DNA from: Klebsiella pneumoniae
Lineage (GTDB): Bacteria; Myxococcota_A; UBA9042
Assembly (NCBI GenBank): GCA_945889325.1
Contig: CAMDBH010000021.1
Location: 1-44,767, forward strand
Length of the DNA stretch: 44,767 bases
Direction: 5' to 3'
Part shown: positions 24,859-33,820 of the stretch, piece by piece
Numbering within the stretch: position 1 is the stretch's first letter
Layout: each line of letters begins with the position of its first letter
Program-made: the position numbers and the translations under genes
The notes under the pieces: model-generated
Told to the model about the DNA's origin: nothing
Database searches by the model: none
What the model saw: only the letters and a program-made list of their open reading frames with translations

Positions 24859-25602
24859 ATGAGAAAACTGCTTAAATCTGCCCTTTTGACCGCAACTGTC
24901 GTCGCGCTTGGCCTGACCAGCTCCCTAGCTATCGCCGATCCGTCGGCGGCTGACCTTATGAAAAAATACGACAATATCATGGGACCGGCCAATTTTCAGG
25001 CCGTGACCTTGATGAGCGCCCACCGCGACGACGGCACGACGCGTGCTTATAAGATGGAAGTGCTGAAAAAGGGCAGTGAGCATTTTCTCGTGAATTTTTC
25101 AGAACCTGCGGCGGTCAAGGGCCAGCAGATGCTGCGTTCGGGTGACAATTTATGGGTCTATATGCCGTCGCTTAAGCGCGCCGTGCGTTTGGCAAATCGC
25201 GATTCATTTCAGGGCGGTGACTTCAACAACGCCGATGTGCTGCGGGTCAATTATGAAGCCGACTACGCGGGCAGCGTGACTGCCGATCCAGCGCGCCCTG
25301 ACGCTCATGTCCTGGAATTAAAAGCAAAAACTACAAATGCTTCTTACGACAAGATCAAGCTTTGGATGCGCAAAGCTGACCTGCTGCCGGTCAAAGGTGA
25401 ATATTACACGGTTTCTGGCAAGATGTTGCGCATGGCGGAGTTCAGCGACTTTCGCGATTTCGGCGGCATCAAACGGCCGGGCAAGATCGTGATGAAAAAT
25501 ATGCTGGCGACTCAGCGCTACAGCACCATGCAGTGGGAATCTTTTGATCCGAAGTACGACCCGCCATCCACCAAGTTTTCGCTCGACAACTTGGGCAAGT
25601 AG
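24859..25602 (+). CDS. LolA-like outer-membrane lipoprotein-sorting protein
   Basis: A 247-residue periplasmic protein with a signal peptide cleaved near AIA (about 26). The mature part fits the LolA/LppX-like fold family annotated as outer membrane lipoprotein-sorting proteins: FLVNFSEPAAVKGQQML, DNLWVYMPSLKRAVRLANR and DKIKLWMRKADLLPVKGEYY are typical phrases. These carriers bind lipid or lipoprotein acyl chains in a hydrophobic cavity. GAAGGTGA lies 5 bases before the ATG. Its position between the permease pair and the beta-barrel gene suggests it shuttles the substrate across the periplasm. It is not the canonical LolA, which is shorter and unlinked to such genes. Confidence 0.85.
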   Translation: MRKLLKSALLTATVVALGLTSSLAIADPSAADLMKKYDNIMGPANFQAVTLMSAHRDDGTTRAYKMEVLKKGSEHFLVNFSEPAAVKGQQMLRSGDNLWVYMPSLKRAVRLANRDSFQGGDFNNADVLRVNYEADYAGSVTADPARPDAHVLELKAKTTNASYDKIKLWMRKADLLPVKGEYYTVSGKMLRMAEFSDFRDFGGIKRPGKIVMKNMLATQRYSTMQWESFDPKYDPPSTKFSLDNLGK

Positions 25603-25608
25603 GCAAAG

Positions 25609-27261
25609 ATGCGCGTTTGCACAGCCATTTTGCTCCAAGTTCGGCCCGCAGTTTGGCCGGTGATCGCGGCGTTGCTGCTGTTGCCGCAAATGGCTCACGC
25701 CAAGGTTGCAGCAGCTGCCGCGCCCGGCGAGGAAATGATCGCGCTGCCCAAAGAACCCACAGACACAACCGACCCTGTGGACGGAGATTCGCTGCCGCCG
25801 GACGATCAAGTCGATGCACCGCCCAAGATTTTGGACGTCACGAGCACGGGTTTCCTGGATTCGCGCACGACTTTTGGCAGCGTCGCGGTGAATCGCCTGC
25901 TGCCGAGCAACGATCTGCCGCGGCTGGCGAATCTGACCGAAGGCAATATTCAACTAAAATTCCATTGGGCCAAAAGCGCGATGGCACTGGTCGACGCGAG
26001 TTTTCTGTATCAGCGCGGCGGCAAGTTCTTGGCCAACGACGGCGCGGGCAATGCGGTCAACCCGGGCGATCACGACGTGCCCAACCTGCGGCCAGCCGCA
26101 ATTTTGAGCGAAATGTACGCCACTTACGAATTTGGCGATCATTTCAACGTCACTTTGGGCAAAAAGAGGGTCAGTTGGGGCTCCGGCTTGGCCTTGAGCC
26201 CAGCCGATTTGCTCAATCCGGCCAAAGATCCGACGGACCCGACCATGCAGCGCGCCGGATCGTGGCTGATCCGCGCGGAAATGCCGCTGGATACGTTCAC
26301 ATTTTCGCTCGTGGTCGCGGGCAAGGTCACCCGCCAATCCGGTGGTATCCCGCAATCATTGGTTTTTTATCCGGACAATGTATTGACGCCAAACTACGAC
26401 CCAAGCGGAACTGTGCTTGCCGACGGATCGGATAACCGCCCACATTTCGCTTTAGCAGCACGCGCTTATGCGCTATTGGCCGAAACCGATATCAACGCTT
26501 TTTACTACATGACGCAAATGTACAACGACGCATTTGAGTACAAAAACCGCGGCGGATTGTCGCTTTCACACGTGTTTTTCAACGCCGTCGAATTGCACAT
26601 GGAAGGCATTGTTCAACAGGGCAGTTCCAAATTGTACTTTGATTCCAAATGTGTAGACGGCGGATTGAGCACGGTCGTCGGCTGTCTGAGCGAAGGGAAC
26701 TTACCAGCAGACCGCAGCAAATTGCTCGACAGCGATTGGCGAACCAAAGTGCTGGTCGGCGGCCGCTACATGTTCGGCGAAGCCGCTTCGCTAACTTTAG
26801 AATATTACTACAACGGCGAGGGCTATTCGCCGGCAGAATTCGACAGCTATGTGCGTGGCGTCGATTTGCGCAGGCAAGCGGTGGCGCAAAATCTGAAAAT
26901 TCCGACCAATCTTTTTGGCAACTTTGGTTTTGCTCCCAGCGATCCGGGCTCGCCGCAAAAGTTCGCCTTTGACCCGCTGCGGCGCCACTACGCGCTGCTT
27001 AGCTACCAACAAGCGCAAATTGCTGACGATTGGACGGTCATGGCCGTTGGCATTTTGGGTCTGGGCGACTTTTCCGGCACCGTCGCGCCGCAGGTGGTTT
27101 GGAGCGTTCGCGAGTGGTTAAGCTTGTCCGTGGGCGCCTTTATCACGCTGCCGGGCATCGCCTCGCGCGGCGGCATCACCATCGGCAACGAGGGCTTCAC
27201 CGAGTACAACGCCCAGCCAAGCGTCTTTCGGGCGTTTGCCAGCGCGCGGCTGTTTTTCTAA
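25609..27261 (+). CDS. Outer-membrane beta-barrel protein of the ABC cluster
   Basis: A 550-residue exported protein. It has a signal peptide (cleavage near AHA, about 31) and an acidic linker (TDPVDGDSLPPDDQVDAPP). Alternating-hydrophobic strands then run to a C-terminal ARLFF, the terminal-Phe signal recognised by BamA. The phrase LGKKRVSWGSGLALSPADLLNP resembles DUF1302-type barrel proteins that travel with LolA-like carriers and RND or FtsX-type exporters. It starts 6 bases after the LolA-like gene. It probably is the outer-membrane acceptor or channel of this system. No catalytic motif is visible, and the exact family needs a profile search. Confidence 0.75.
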   Translation: MRVCTAILLQVRPAVWPVIAALLLLPQMAHAKVAAAAAPGEEMIALPKEPTDTTDPVDGDSLPPDDQVDAPPKILDVTSTGFLDSRTTFGSVAVNRLLPSNDLPRLANLTEGNIQLKFHWAKSAMALVDASFLYQRGGKFLANDGAGNAVNPGDHDVPNLRPAAILSEMYATYEFGDHFNVTLGKKRVSWGSGLALSPADLLNPAKDPTDPTMQRAGSWLIRAEMPLDTFTFSLVVAGKVTRQSGGIPQSLVFYPDNVLTPNYDPSGTVLADGSDNRPHFALAARAYALLAETDINAFYYMTQMYNDAFEYKNRGGLSLSHVFFNAVELHMEGIVQQGSSKLYFDSKCVDGGLSTVVGCLSEGNLPADRSKLLDSDWRTKVLVGGRYMFGEAASLTLEYYYNGEGYSPAEFDSYVRGVDLRRQAVAQNLKIPTNLFGNFGFAPSDPGSPQKFAFDPLRRHYALLSYQQAQIADDWTVMAVGILGLGDFSGTVAPQVVWSVREWLSLSVGAFITLPGIASRGGITIGNEGFTEYNAQPSVFRAFASARLFF

Positions 27262-27295
27262 TTCGTGCGCAACATCTGGTAAATAGGAGATTTTC

Positions 27296-28024
27296 ATGGC
27301 ACTAGTTGAACTCAGCGGCATCAAAAAGTCCTACCAGTTGGGCAAAACCGAAGTGGTCGCGCTGCGCGGCGTCGATCTGACCATTGAACGCGGTGAATTT
27401 GCGGTGGTCATGGGACCTTCGGGCTCGGGCAAGACCACATTGCTCAATATCATTGGATGCTTGGACCGCGCCAGCGCAGGGTCGTACAAACTCGATGGCG
27501 AAGAAGTCGGTACTCGTGATTTCAACGACTTGGCTGAAATACGCAACCGCAAGATCGGTTTCATCTTTCAAAATTTCAACCTGATTCCGGTGTTGAACGC
27601 CGTGGAAAATATTGAATTTCCCTGCGTGATTCGCGGCGAGAACCGCAAGAAATTGCGGGAGCGCGTGACCGCCTTGGCCAAAGATGTAGGCCTTGAGATG
27701 CTTTTGCACCATAAACCCGACGAGTTGTCGGGCGGGCAGCGCCAGCGTGTCGCGATCGCGCGCGCACTTGCGACCGAGCCTCAGTTGGTTCTGGCCGATG
27801 AACCGACAGCCAACCTTGACTCTGTGACGTCGTCGCAAATTATCGATTTGATGTTGAAATTGAACAGGGAACGCGGTGTGACCTTTCTGTTTTCGACCCA
27901 CGACCCGCGGGTCATGGAACACGCACGGCGCGTGGTGCGGATCCTCGACGGCGTGATGGTCGATGGCACCGATCAGGCGCAGGCCGAAGCGCAAAAAATG
28001 CACGCCGTGCTGGCGGCCATGTAG
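27296..28024 (+). CDS. ABC transporter ATPase (LolD/MacB type) of the cluster
   Basis: A 242-residue ATPase with Walker A GPSGSGKTT, Q-loop FQNFNLIPVLNAVENIEFP, signature LSGGQRQR, Walker B LVLADEPTANLD and the switch histidine in FSTHDPRV. The NLIPVLNAVEN stretch and the spacing are typical of the MacB/LolD subfamily, which pairs with FtsX-type permeases rather than classical importers. AGGAGA lies 6 bases before the ATG at 27296. It closes the five-gene cluster and should energise the two permeases at 22300-24781. Confidence 0.93.
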   Translation: MALVELSGIKKSYQLGKTEVVALRGVDLTIERGEFAVVMGPSGSGKTTLLNIIGCLDRASAGSYKLDGEEVGTRDFNDLAEIRNRKIGFIFQNFNLIPVLNAVENIEFPCVIRGENRKKLRERVTALAKDVGLEMLLHHKPDELSGGQRQRVAIARALATEPQLVLADEPTANLDSVTSSQIIDLMLKLNRERGVTFLFSTHDPRVMEHARRVVRILDGVMVDGTDQAQAEAQKMHAVLAAM

Positions 28025-28075
28025 CGGAACGGCCAATTCTTGGACAACTTCGGCGGCCTTCGTACTATCGTTTTT

Positions 28076-29575
28076 ATGCATACTGTTGTCGTGTCTGACA
28101 TGCATTTGTGTGACGCCGAGCCGCTGCATCCCAAGCGGCGGTTGTGGAAGGCTTTTCGCCGCCGCGAATTCTTCTTTGACGACGATTTTGCCCGCCTTTT
28201 GCAACATCTGCATGAACAAGCTTTGGCGGACGATCAACCGGCTGAACTTTTGCTCAACGGTGATATTTTCGACTTTGACAGCATCATGCAACTGCCGCGT
28301 CAACCCGAGGGTGAGGTCAATTGGCTGGCAAAGTTGCGCGGTCTGCCGAGTGAAGAGTGGATGTCGGCCTGGAAGATGGAACTCATCATTGAAGACCATC
28401 TTAAATGGTTCCAGGCGCTTACGTTGTTTTTGTCGCGCGGGCATCGGGCGATTTTTGTGGTCGGCAACCACGATGTGGAGATTCACTGGCCGCGCGTGCA
28501 GCAGCGCATTCGCGAGCAAGTCGGCTATTCAGAACCGCAACTGGTGTTTTGCCCTTGGTTTTATTTGAGCGGCAATGACACGTTTGTCACCCACGGCAAT
28601 CAATTTGACCCGTATTGTTCGGTGCAAAATCCGATCGATCCGCTGATTGCAGTGGGCCGCCAACCGCGTGTGCGCATTCCTTTTGGCGACCAAGCGCAGC
28701 GTTACATGCTCAATGGCATGGGCTATTTCAATCCGCACGCTACGGCCAACTACATCATGTCCGCTTGGCAGTATGTGAGGTTCTTTTTCAAGTACATGAT
28801 CCGCGATCAGCCTTTCATGCTGTGGACTTGGCTTTGGAGTGCCAGCGTCACACTGGTGCTGACGTTGCGCGATTTTTTGCTGCCGCCGATGCAAGATCCG
28901 ATGATGGTTGAAGAAAAGGTGCAGGCGATTGCCGAGCGCAGTCAGGTGACGCCTTCGCAGGTGCGGCAATTGAGCGCCCTCATCGAGCCACCGGCTTTGA
29001 CCAATCCTTTGATGGTGTTGCGTGAATTGTGGCTGGATCGCGCGCTGCTTATGATCGGCCTGCTTTTTGTCGCTTGGGAAATCGTGTTGGCGATCAATTT
29101 TCTTTGGCCAATCGGCGTGTTCTGGGTGATGGTGCCGCTGATTCTGCTGTCGCCCGCGTATTGGCTGTACGCGCGGGCGGTGCACTCGGAAGTGTTTTCA
29201 AAACCGCTACTTTCGCCGCAGTGCGCGACGTGGCTGCATCAGATCACCGGCGTTTCGCGCTGCATCGTGGGCCACACACACGTGCCCGGTCGCGATCAAA
29301 TCGGTCCGATTGCGCTGTGGAATAGCGGCTGTTGGTCGCCAGCCTTTTCAGAACCCGAATGCATCAACCGCGTGACTGTGCCCACTTTTGTCTGGCTCAA
29401 ACCCAACGACGACGGGCCTCGCGAATGCAACTTGTGGACTTGGCCGCCCAACGCCACACAACCCGGTGTATTTGCATTAGAACCGACGAGGCGGCGGCCG
29501 TCATCGTCGATTGAAGCGATCGCATCAGCGCTTGGCAAGCGAAGCGACAAAACGACCGTACATCCAGATACCTAA
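28076..29575 (+). CDS. Membrane-embedded calcineurin-like metallophosphoesterase
   Basis: A 499-residue phosphoesterase with all metal-binding motifs: SDMHL (8-10), NGDIFDF (62-63), VVGNHDVE (130-133), VTHGNQFD (172-) and VGHTHVPG (399-402). Between the HGNQFD and GHTH motifs lie about three hydrophobic segments (roughly 247-265, 322-342, 344-364), so the catalytic domain is interrupted by membrane-spanning or hairpin segments. The ATG at 28076 matches the first strand of the fold; a TTG at 28040 in frame is less likely. Neither has a strong ribosome binding site. It starts 51 bases after the ABC ATPase and may be the last gene of that operon. The substrate is unknown; nucleotide-lipid or phospholipid hydrolysis is conceivable. 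Confidence 0.82.
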   Translation: MHTVVVSDMHLCDAEPLHPKRRLWKAFRRREFFFDDDFARLLQHLHEQALADDQPAELLLNGDIFDFDSIMQLPRQPEGEVNWLAKLRGLPSEEWMSAWKMELIIEDHLKWFQALTLFLSRGHRAIFVVGNHDVEIHWPRVQQRIREQVGYSEPQLVFCPWFYLSGNDTFVTHGNQFDPYCSVQNPIDPLIAVGRQPRVRIPFGDQAQRYMLNGMGYFNPHATANYIMSAWQYVRFFFKYMIRDQPFMLWTWLWSASVTLVLTLRDFLLPPMQDPMMVEEKVQAIAERSQVTPSQVRQLSALIEPPALTNPLMVLRELWLDRALLMIGLLFVAWEIVLAINFLWPIGVFWVMVPLILLSPAYWLYARAVHSEVFSKPLLSPQCATWLHQITGVSRCIVGHTHVPGRDQIGPIALWNSGCWSPAFSEPECINRVTVPTFVWLKPNDDGPRECNLWTWPPNATQPGVFALEPTRRRPSSSIEAIASALGKRSDKTTVHPDT

Positions 29576-31078
29576 GGCCCCAATAACCCCCACGACGGCC
29601 ATGATGTACCAGACCATGCCGACGTTGTGCGTTGCGTACAACTGGGCGGTGACATCGTGGGCCGGAAGCTTCAGAAAATTCACCAGCGTATCAAAGGCTT
29701 CGCCCTGGTTGATCCCAGCCACCTGGGTCGCAGCCATGCCCTTTTGCAGCAACAACTCGCGCGAAAACACGTCCTTGCTGGCGTAATGATCGTACAACAT
29801 CGGACCGAACTTGCCTTCGAGCGTCCAGCCGATCGCCAGCGGGATCTGCGAAAAACCCAAGTACATCGCCTTCTTGTCCGCCGGAGCGAAATTGCCGATG
29901 TACTCGCTGAATTTGGGCGAAGACAGCATTTCACCGACGCTGAAAATGCCAATCGCTGCAAACGAAATGATGCCCAACGACGATGCGCCGGACGCCACCA
30001 AAGACACGCTGGCGAGTAAAGTCCCCAATATCATGGAGTGAAGCGCCTTCATCTGGCCCGACCATCCGGCAAACAGAAAACAAGTCGTCATGATCAACAT
30101 GGAGTTAAAGTTGAGCATGCCTTCGGGTAGGATTTCACTGCCATCTTTGCTCATGACCACGAAAAATTTGATGACTTCACTGGTCGGAGGTTTGCCGCCG
30201 AACAAAGCGAGCACGACGTCGCGGGTGTCGACCCATTCCTCAATGTGCGCCGGCAAAACGTCAAAGAGCGAATTGAACATGAACCAAAATGCTGAAAAAA
30301 CCAGTAGATAAGTCCATACGTGCGGTTTGGCCAGTTCGTGCAGCGAATCGGCGAGCAAGTTGCTTTGCTTCTCACCGCTGGCCTTGGCGGCGGCGGCTTT
30401 GGCCAATCGTTCGTCCTTGCCGGGTTCCTGATAGGTTAATAACATCAGAAAGTTAAGTGAGATGATGGCGGCGCACGACAAAAAGACATAGCGCCATTCC
30501 ATCTTGCGCATGTAGCCGGCGACCAAGGGGCCCATAAAGCCGCCGATGTTGACCGTCTGGTAAAAAATGCCCCATGCCATGGAAGAGTTATCGGCGCGGG
30601 TTGCCTTGACCAAGGTGCCCTGAATGCCCGGCTTGAAAATGGCGGTGCCGCTGGCGAGCACAATGGATCCCGCGAAAAAGCCCCAATAAGTCGGGAAGCT
30701 GGCCATAATGAGGTAGCCGAAGATCTTGACGACTGTTGAAATGCCGATGGTTTGTTTGTAGCCGAAACGATCGGAAAGGCCGCCCGTGATGACGGGCAGC
30801 AGGCATTGGACCAAAGCCCAGGTGCTCAAGATGCTGCCAAATTCGTTCATAGTGACGCCAAGTCCGCCCTTGGAAACGGGATCTTTGGCATAAAGCGTGG
30901 CCACGGCTTTGACGCCGTAATAGGCCAGCCTCTCGATCATTTCCATGACGCCGACGACCCAGAACACATACGACAGGCTTGCGATGGCCGCGACTAGACC
31001 TAACTGCTTGACATCGATAGGAATACCACCGCCTTGGCCGTCGGCGTTACCGGAATTGGTGCTGGGTTGGCTGGACAT
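29525..31078 (-). CDS. POT/PTR-type MFS transporter
   Basis: A 517-residue transporter with about 12 or more membrane segments. The first helix carries EMIERLAYYGV (ExxER at 46-50), the proton-coupling signature of peptide transporters of the POT (PTR2) family. A second family-typical phrase is ASGTAIFKPGIQGTLV. Substrate is therefore probably di- or tripeptides, although some family members move other compounds. GGAG lies 5 bases before the ATG at 31078. The 3' end overlaps the phosphoesterase gene by 51 bases in convergent orientation. Confidence 0.87.
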   Translation of the reverse strand: MSSQPSTNSGNADGQGGGIPIDVKQLGLVAAIASLSYVFWVVGVMEMIERLAYYGVKAVATLYAKDPVSKGGLGVTMNEFGSILSTWALVQCLLPVITGGLSDRFGYKQTIGISTVVKIFGYLIMASFPTYWGFFAGSIVLASGTAIFKPGIQGTLVKATRADNSSMAWGIFYQTVNIGGFMGPLVAGYMRKMEWRYVFLSCAAIISLNFLMLLTYQEPGKDERLAKAAAAKASGEKQSNLLADSLHELAKPHVWTYLLVFSAFWFMFNSLFDVLPAHIEEWVDTRDVVLALFGGKPPTSEVIKFFVVMSKDGSEILPEGMLNFNSMLIMTTCFLFAGWSGQMKALHSMILGTLLASVSLVASGASSLGIISFAAIGIFSVGEMLSSPKFSEYIGNFAPADKKAMYLGFSQIPLAIGWTLEGKFGPMLYDHYASKDVFSRELLLQKGMAATQVAGINQGEAFDTLVNFLKLPAHDVTAQLYATHNVGMVWYIMAVVGVIGALGIWMYGRFVASLAKR

Positions 31079-31122
31079 GGAACTCCGCGCGCAGCCGGTG
31101 AAAATGCAGCTGCAAGTCGTCG

Positions 31123-31151
31123 TGTGTAGGCTGGCGCGGCCAAAGCGTCAA
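31123..31151 (-). promoter_or_regulatory. Candidate sigma-70 promoter for the POT transporter
   Basis: On the minus strand TTGACG (31151-31146) is followed after 17 bases by TACACA (31128-31123), 45 bases before the start codon. The -35 is good and the -10 is weak. Confidence 0.35.
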
Positions 31152-31222
31152 GTGGCGCTGGCTCCCCCTTGCCAAATCCGCAGAATATTGGCACAAAGTC
31201 CGCGCAATCCAAGGTGACACCC

Positions 31223-33817
31223 ATGACGAGCCCCATTGAGCCTGCTGCAGCGGAAAACCACGACCGCGGTCAAATACGCTACGATTTCGCGACAGTTGAA
31301 GCGAAGTGGCAGGCGCATTGGTTGGCGAATAAGACCTTCGCCACGCGGCTGCTTGCGGGTGCGCCCAAAGCCTATGTGCTGGATATGTTTCCGTATCCGT
31401 CGGGTGCCGGTCTGCACGTCGGTCATCCCGAAGGGTACACCGCGACCGACATCTACAGCCGCTTTTTGAGGGCCAAAGGGACAAATGTTTTGCATCCAAT
31501 GGGTTGGGACGCTTTTGGTCTACCGGCGGAACAGTACGCCATCCAGACGGGTACGCATCCGGCGCAGACGACGCAATTGAACATCGCCACATTTCGTCGG
31601 CAAATTCAGGCCCTTGGCTTTAGCTACGATTGGGATCGCGAAGTCGATACCACCGATCAAGCTTACTACAAATGGACGCAATGGATCTTTTTGCAACTTT
31701 TCAAGCGGGGGCTGGCCTATCAAGCCGAAATTCCAGTCAATTGGTGTCCAGCGCTGGGCACGGTGTTGGCCAACGAGGAAGTGATCGACGGCAAATCCGA
31801 GCGCGGCAGTCATCCGGTGGTTCGCCAGCCGATGCGGCAATGGATGCTGAAAATCACTGCGTATGCAGAGCGTTTGCTGCAATCGGTCGATGCGCTCGAT
31901 TGGCCAGAAGGCATCAAGGCCATGCAACGCAATTGGATCGGCAAATCCGAAGGTGCGGAAGTCGACTTTGAAATTGACAACAATCTCGGGAAATTGCGGA
32001 TATACACGACGAGACCGGACACGCTGTTTGGCGCGACTTACATGGTTGTTGCGCCCGAACATCCGCTGTTGGAAAGCCTGACCACCCCCGATCAAAGCCA
32101 CCACGTCGCCGCCTATTGCCTAGCGGCCAAATATAAAAGTGAACGAGATCGGCAAGATGACAGTAAGGAAAAGACCGGTGTGTTTACTGGGCGTTTTGCC
32201 ATAAACCCAGTTAACGGTGCAAAAATCCCGATTTGGACAGCAGATTACGTGCTGAGCACCTATGGCACGGGCGCGATCATGGCTGTGCCCGCGCACGACG
32301 AGCGCGACTTTGAATTCGCGACCAAATTCCAACTGCCTATTGTCGCTGTTCTTTCGCCAAACGGCGCGCCTCTCCCTGAGCAAGACGCCGCATTTGAAGG
32401 CGAGGGCATCGCGTACAATTCCGGCGATTACAATGGCTTGCCGACAGCAACGTTTAAACGCAAGATTTCAGAAGACTTGGAGCGCCGCGGCATCGGCAAG
32501 CGCCATGTGAATTACAAATTGCGCGATTGGGTCTTCAGCCGTCAGCGCTATTGGGGTGAGCCGATTCCGATTTATTATCCAATCGTTGGAGCAAACAGTC
32601 CGCTCCGGTTGGACGCAGCGTTGCAAGATGTGGCGCTGTTTCAACATTTGGGTTTGGGTACCAGCACCACGCCGCATGAAGCGCTGCATGCTTTTGTCGC
32701 CGAAGGGTTGTTTCGGATTGATTACGCCCAGCCGATTGCGGTTGAGGAATCCGACTTGCCGCTGATTCTGCCTGAAACTGCAGATTTTCTGCCGACAGGC
32801 GATGCCGAGCCGCCGCTCTCTAAGTGCTTGGATTGGCGCTATTTTCATCGAAATGGCCAATGGTATGCCCGTGAAACCAACACGATGCCGCAGTGGGCTG
32901 GGTCTTGCTGGTACTACATTCGCTATCTAGATCCCCGAAATCCTGACGCTTTGGCGTCCAAGGAGGCGATCGCTCACTGGTTGCCGGTCGATCTCTACGT
33001 CGGCGGTGCAGAACATGCAGTGCTGCATCTGCTTTATGCGCGTTTTTGGCACAAAGTACTGTACGATTGCGGTGTTGTGCCCAGTGACGAACCGTTTCAG
33101 CGCTTGATCAACCAAGGGATGATTCTGGGCGAAGACAATGAAAAGATGTCGAAATCGCGCGGCAACGTCATCAACCCCGATTCAATTCTGGCCGAATTTG
33201 GCGCCGATGCTTTCCGTCTGTATGAAATGTTCATGGGACCGTTGGAGCAAGTAAAACCTTGGGCGACAGCAGGGTTACATGGTACGCGGCGCTTTTTGGC
33301 GCGGCTGCACACGCTGTTCGACAAGTCAATTGTCGATGGGCCGACTGACGAGGCGACGCTGCGCATCCAGCACAAACTGGTGCAAAAAGTCAGCGAGGAC
33401 ACGCAAAATCTGCGCTTCAACACGGCGATTGCAGCGATGATGACGGCGCTGAACGATTTGGTGAAGTTGACAGAACTGCCTAGATCTCTGGCGGAAACGC
33501 TCGCGATCGTGTTGGCGCCCTACGCGCCGCATTTGGCGGAAGAATTGTGGGAAAAGTTGGGTCGTGCGCCGTCGGTCTGTCTGCAGCCATGGCCGACTTT
33601 TGACCCCGCGCTTTGTGTCGCAGAAACGATTGAATTGCCCGTGCAAGTGAACGGCAAGCTGCGCGGCAAGCTGGTTGTGTCGCCGCAAACGCCGCAGGTA
33701 GAATTGCAAGCGCTGGCCTTGGCGCAAGTGTCCGTGCAGAAGTGGCTGGAAGGCAAGGAAATTGTGAAGATTATCGTGGTGCCCGCCCGGATGGTTTCTA
33801 TCGTTGTGAAAGGCTAG
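31223..33817 (+). CDS. leuS: Leucyl-tRNA synthetase
   Basis: Charges tRNA-Leu in the cytoplasm. The 864-residue product is of normal size. The class I HIGH motif appears as HVGH (65-68) within FPYPSGAGLHVGHPEGY. KMSKS is at about 641-645 in EDNEKMSKSRGN. The editing (CP1) domain between them is present, with the region around TYGTGAIMAVPAHDERDFEF. The zinc-finger region near RLDAALQD lacks the usual cysteine pairs, which is common in bacterial variants. AGGTGA 5 bases before ATG 31223 fixes the start over an upstream in-frame ATG at 31169. The DUF218 gene follows after 3 bases. Confidence 0.96.
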   Translation: MTSPIEPAAAENHDRGQIRYDFATVEAKWQAHWLANKTFATRLLAGAPKAYVLDMFPYPSGAGLHVGHPEGYTATDIYSRFLRAKGTNVLHPMGWDAFGLPAEQYAIQTGTHPAQTTQLNIATFRRQIQALGFSYDWDREVDTTDQAYYKWTQWIFLQLFKRGLAYQAEIPVNWCPALGTVLANEEVIDGKSERGSHPVVRQPMRQWMLKITAYAERLLQSVDALDWPEGIKAMQRNWIGKSEGAEVDFEIDNNLGKLRIYTTRPDTLFGATYMVVAPEHPLLESLTTPDQSHHVAAYCLAAKYKSERDRQDDSKEKTGVFTGRFAINPVNGAKIPIWTADYVLSTYGTGAIMAVPAHDERDFEFATKFQLPIVAVLSPNGAPLPEQDAAFEGEGIAYNSGDYNGLPTATFKRKISEDLERRGIGKRHVNYKLRDWVFSRQRYWGEPIPIYYPIVGANSPLRLDAALQDVALFQHLGLGTSTTPHEALHAFVAEGLFRIDYAQPIAVEESDLPLILPETADFLPTGDAEPPLSKCLDWRYFHRNGQWYARETNTMPQWAGSCWYYIRYLDPRNPDALASKEAIAHWLPVDLYVGGAEHAVLHLLYARFWHKVLYDCGVVPSDEPFQRLINQGMILGEDNEKMSKSRGNVINPDSILAEFGADAFRLYEMFMGPLEQVKPWATAGLHGTRRFLARLHTLFDKSIVDGPTDEATLRIQHKLVQKVSEDTQNLRFNTAIAAMMTALNDLVKLTELPRSLAETLAIVLAPYAPHLAEELWEKLGRAPSVCLQPWPTFDPALCVAETIELPVQVNGKLRGKLVVSPQTPQVELQALALAQVSVQKWLEGKEIVKIIVVPARMVSIVVKG

Positions 33818-33820
33818 CGC

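Noticed and set aside
27302-28519. A 405-codon open frame on the minus strand
   Set aside because: It runs antisense through the ATPase and the phosphoesterase, both of which have complete family motifs. Its product is His/Arg/Gln-rich with no domain pattern.
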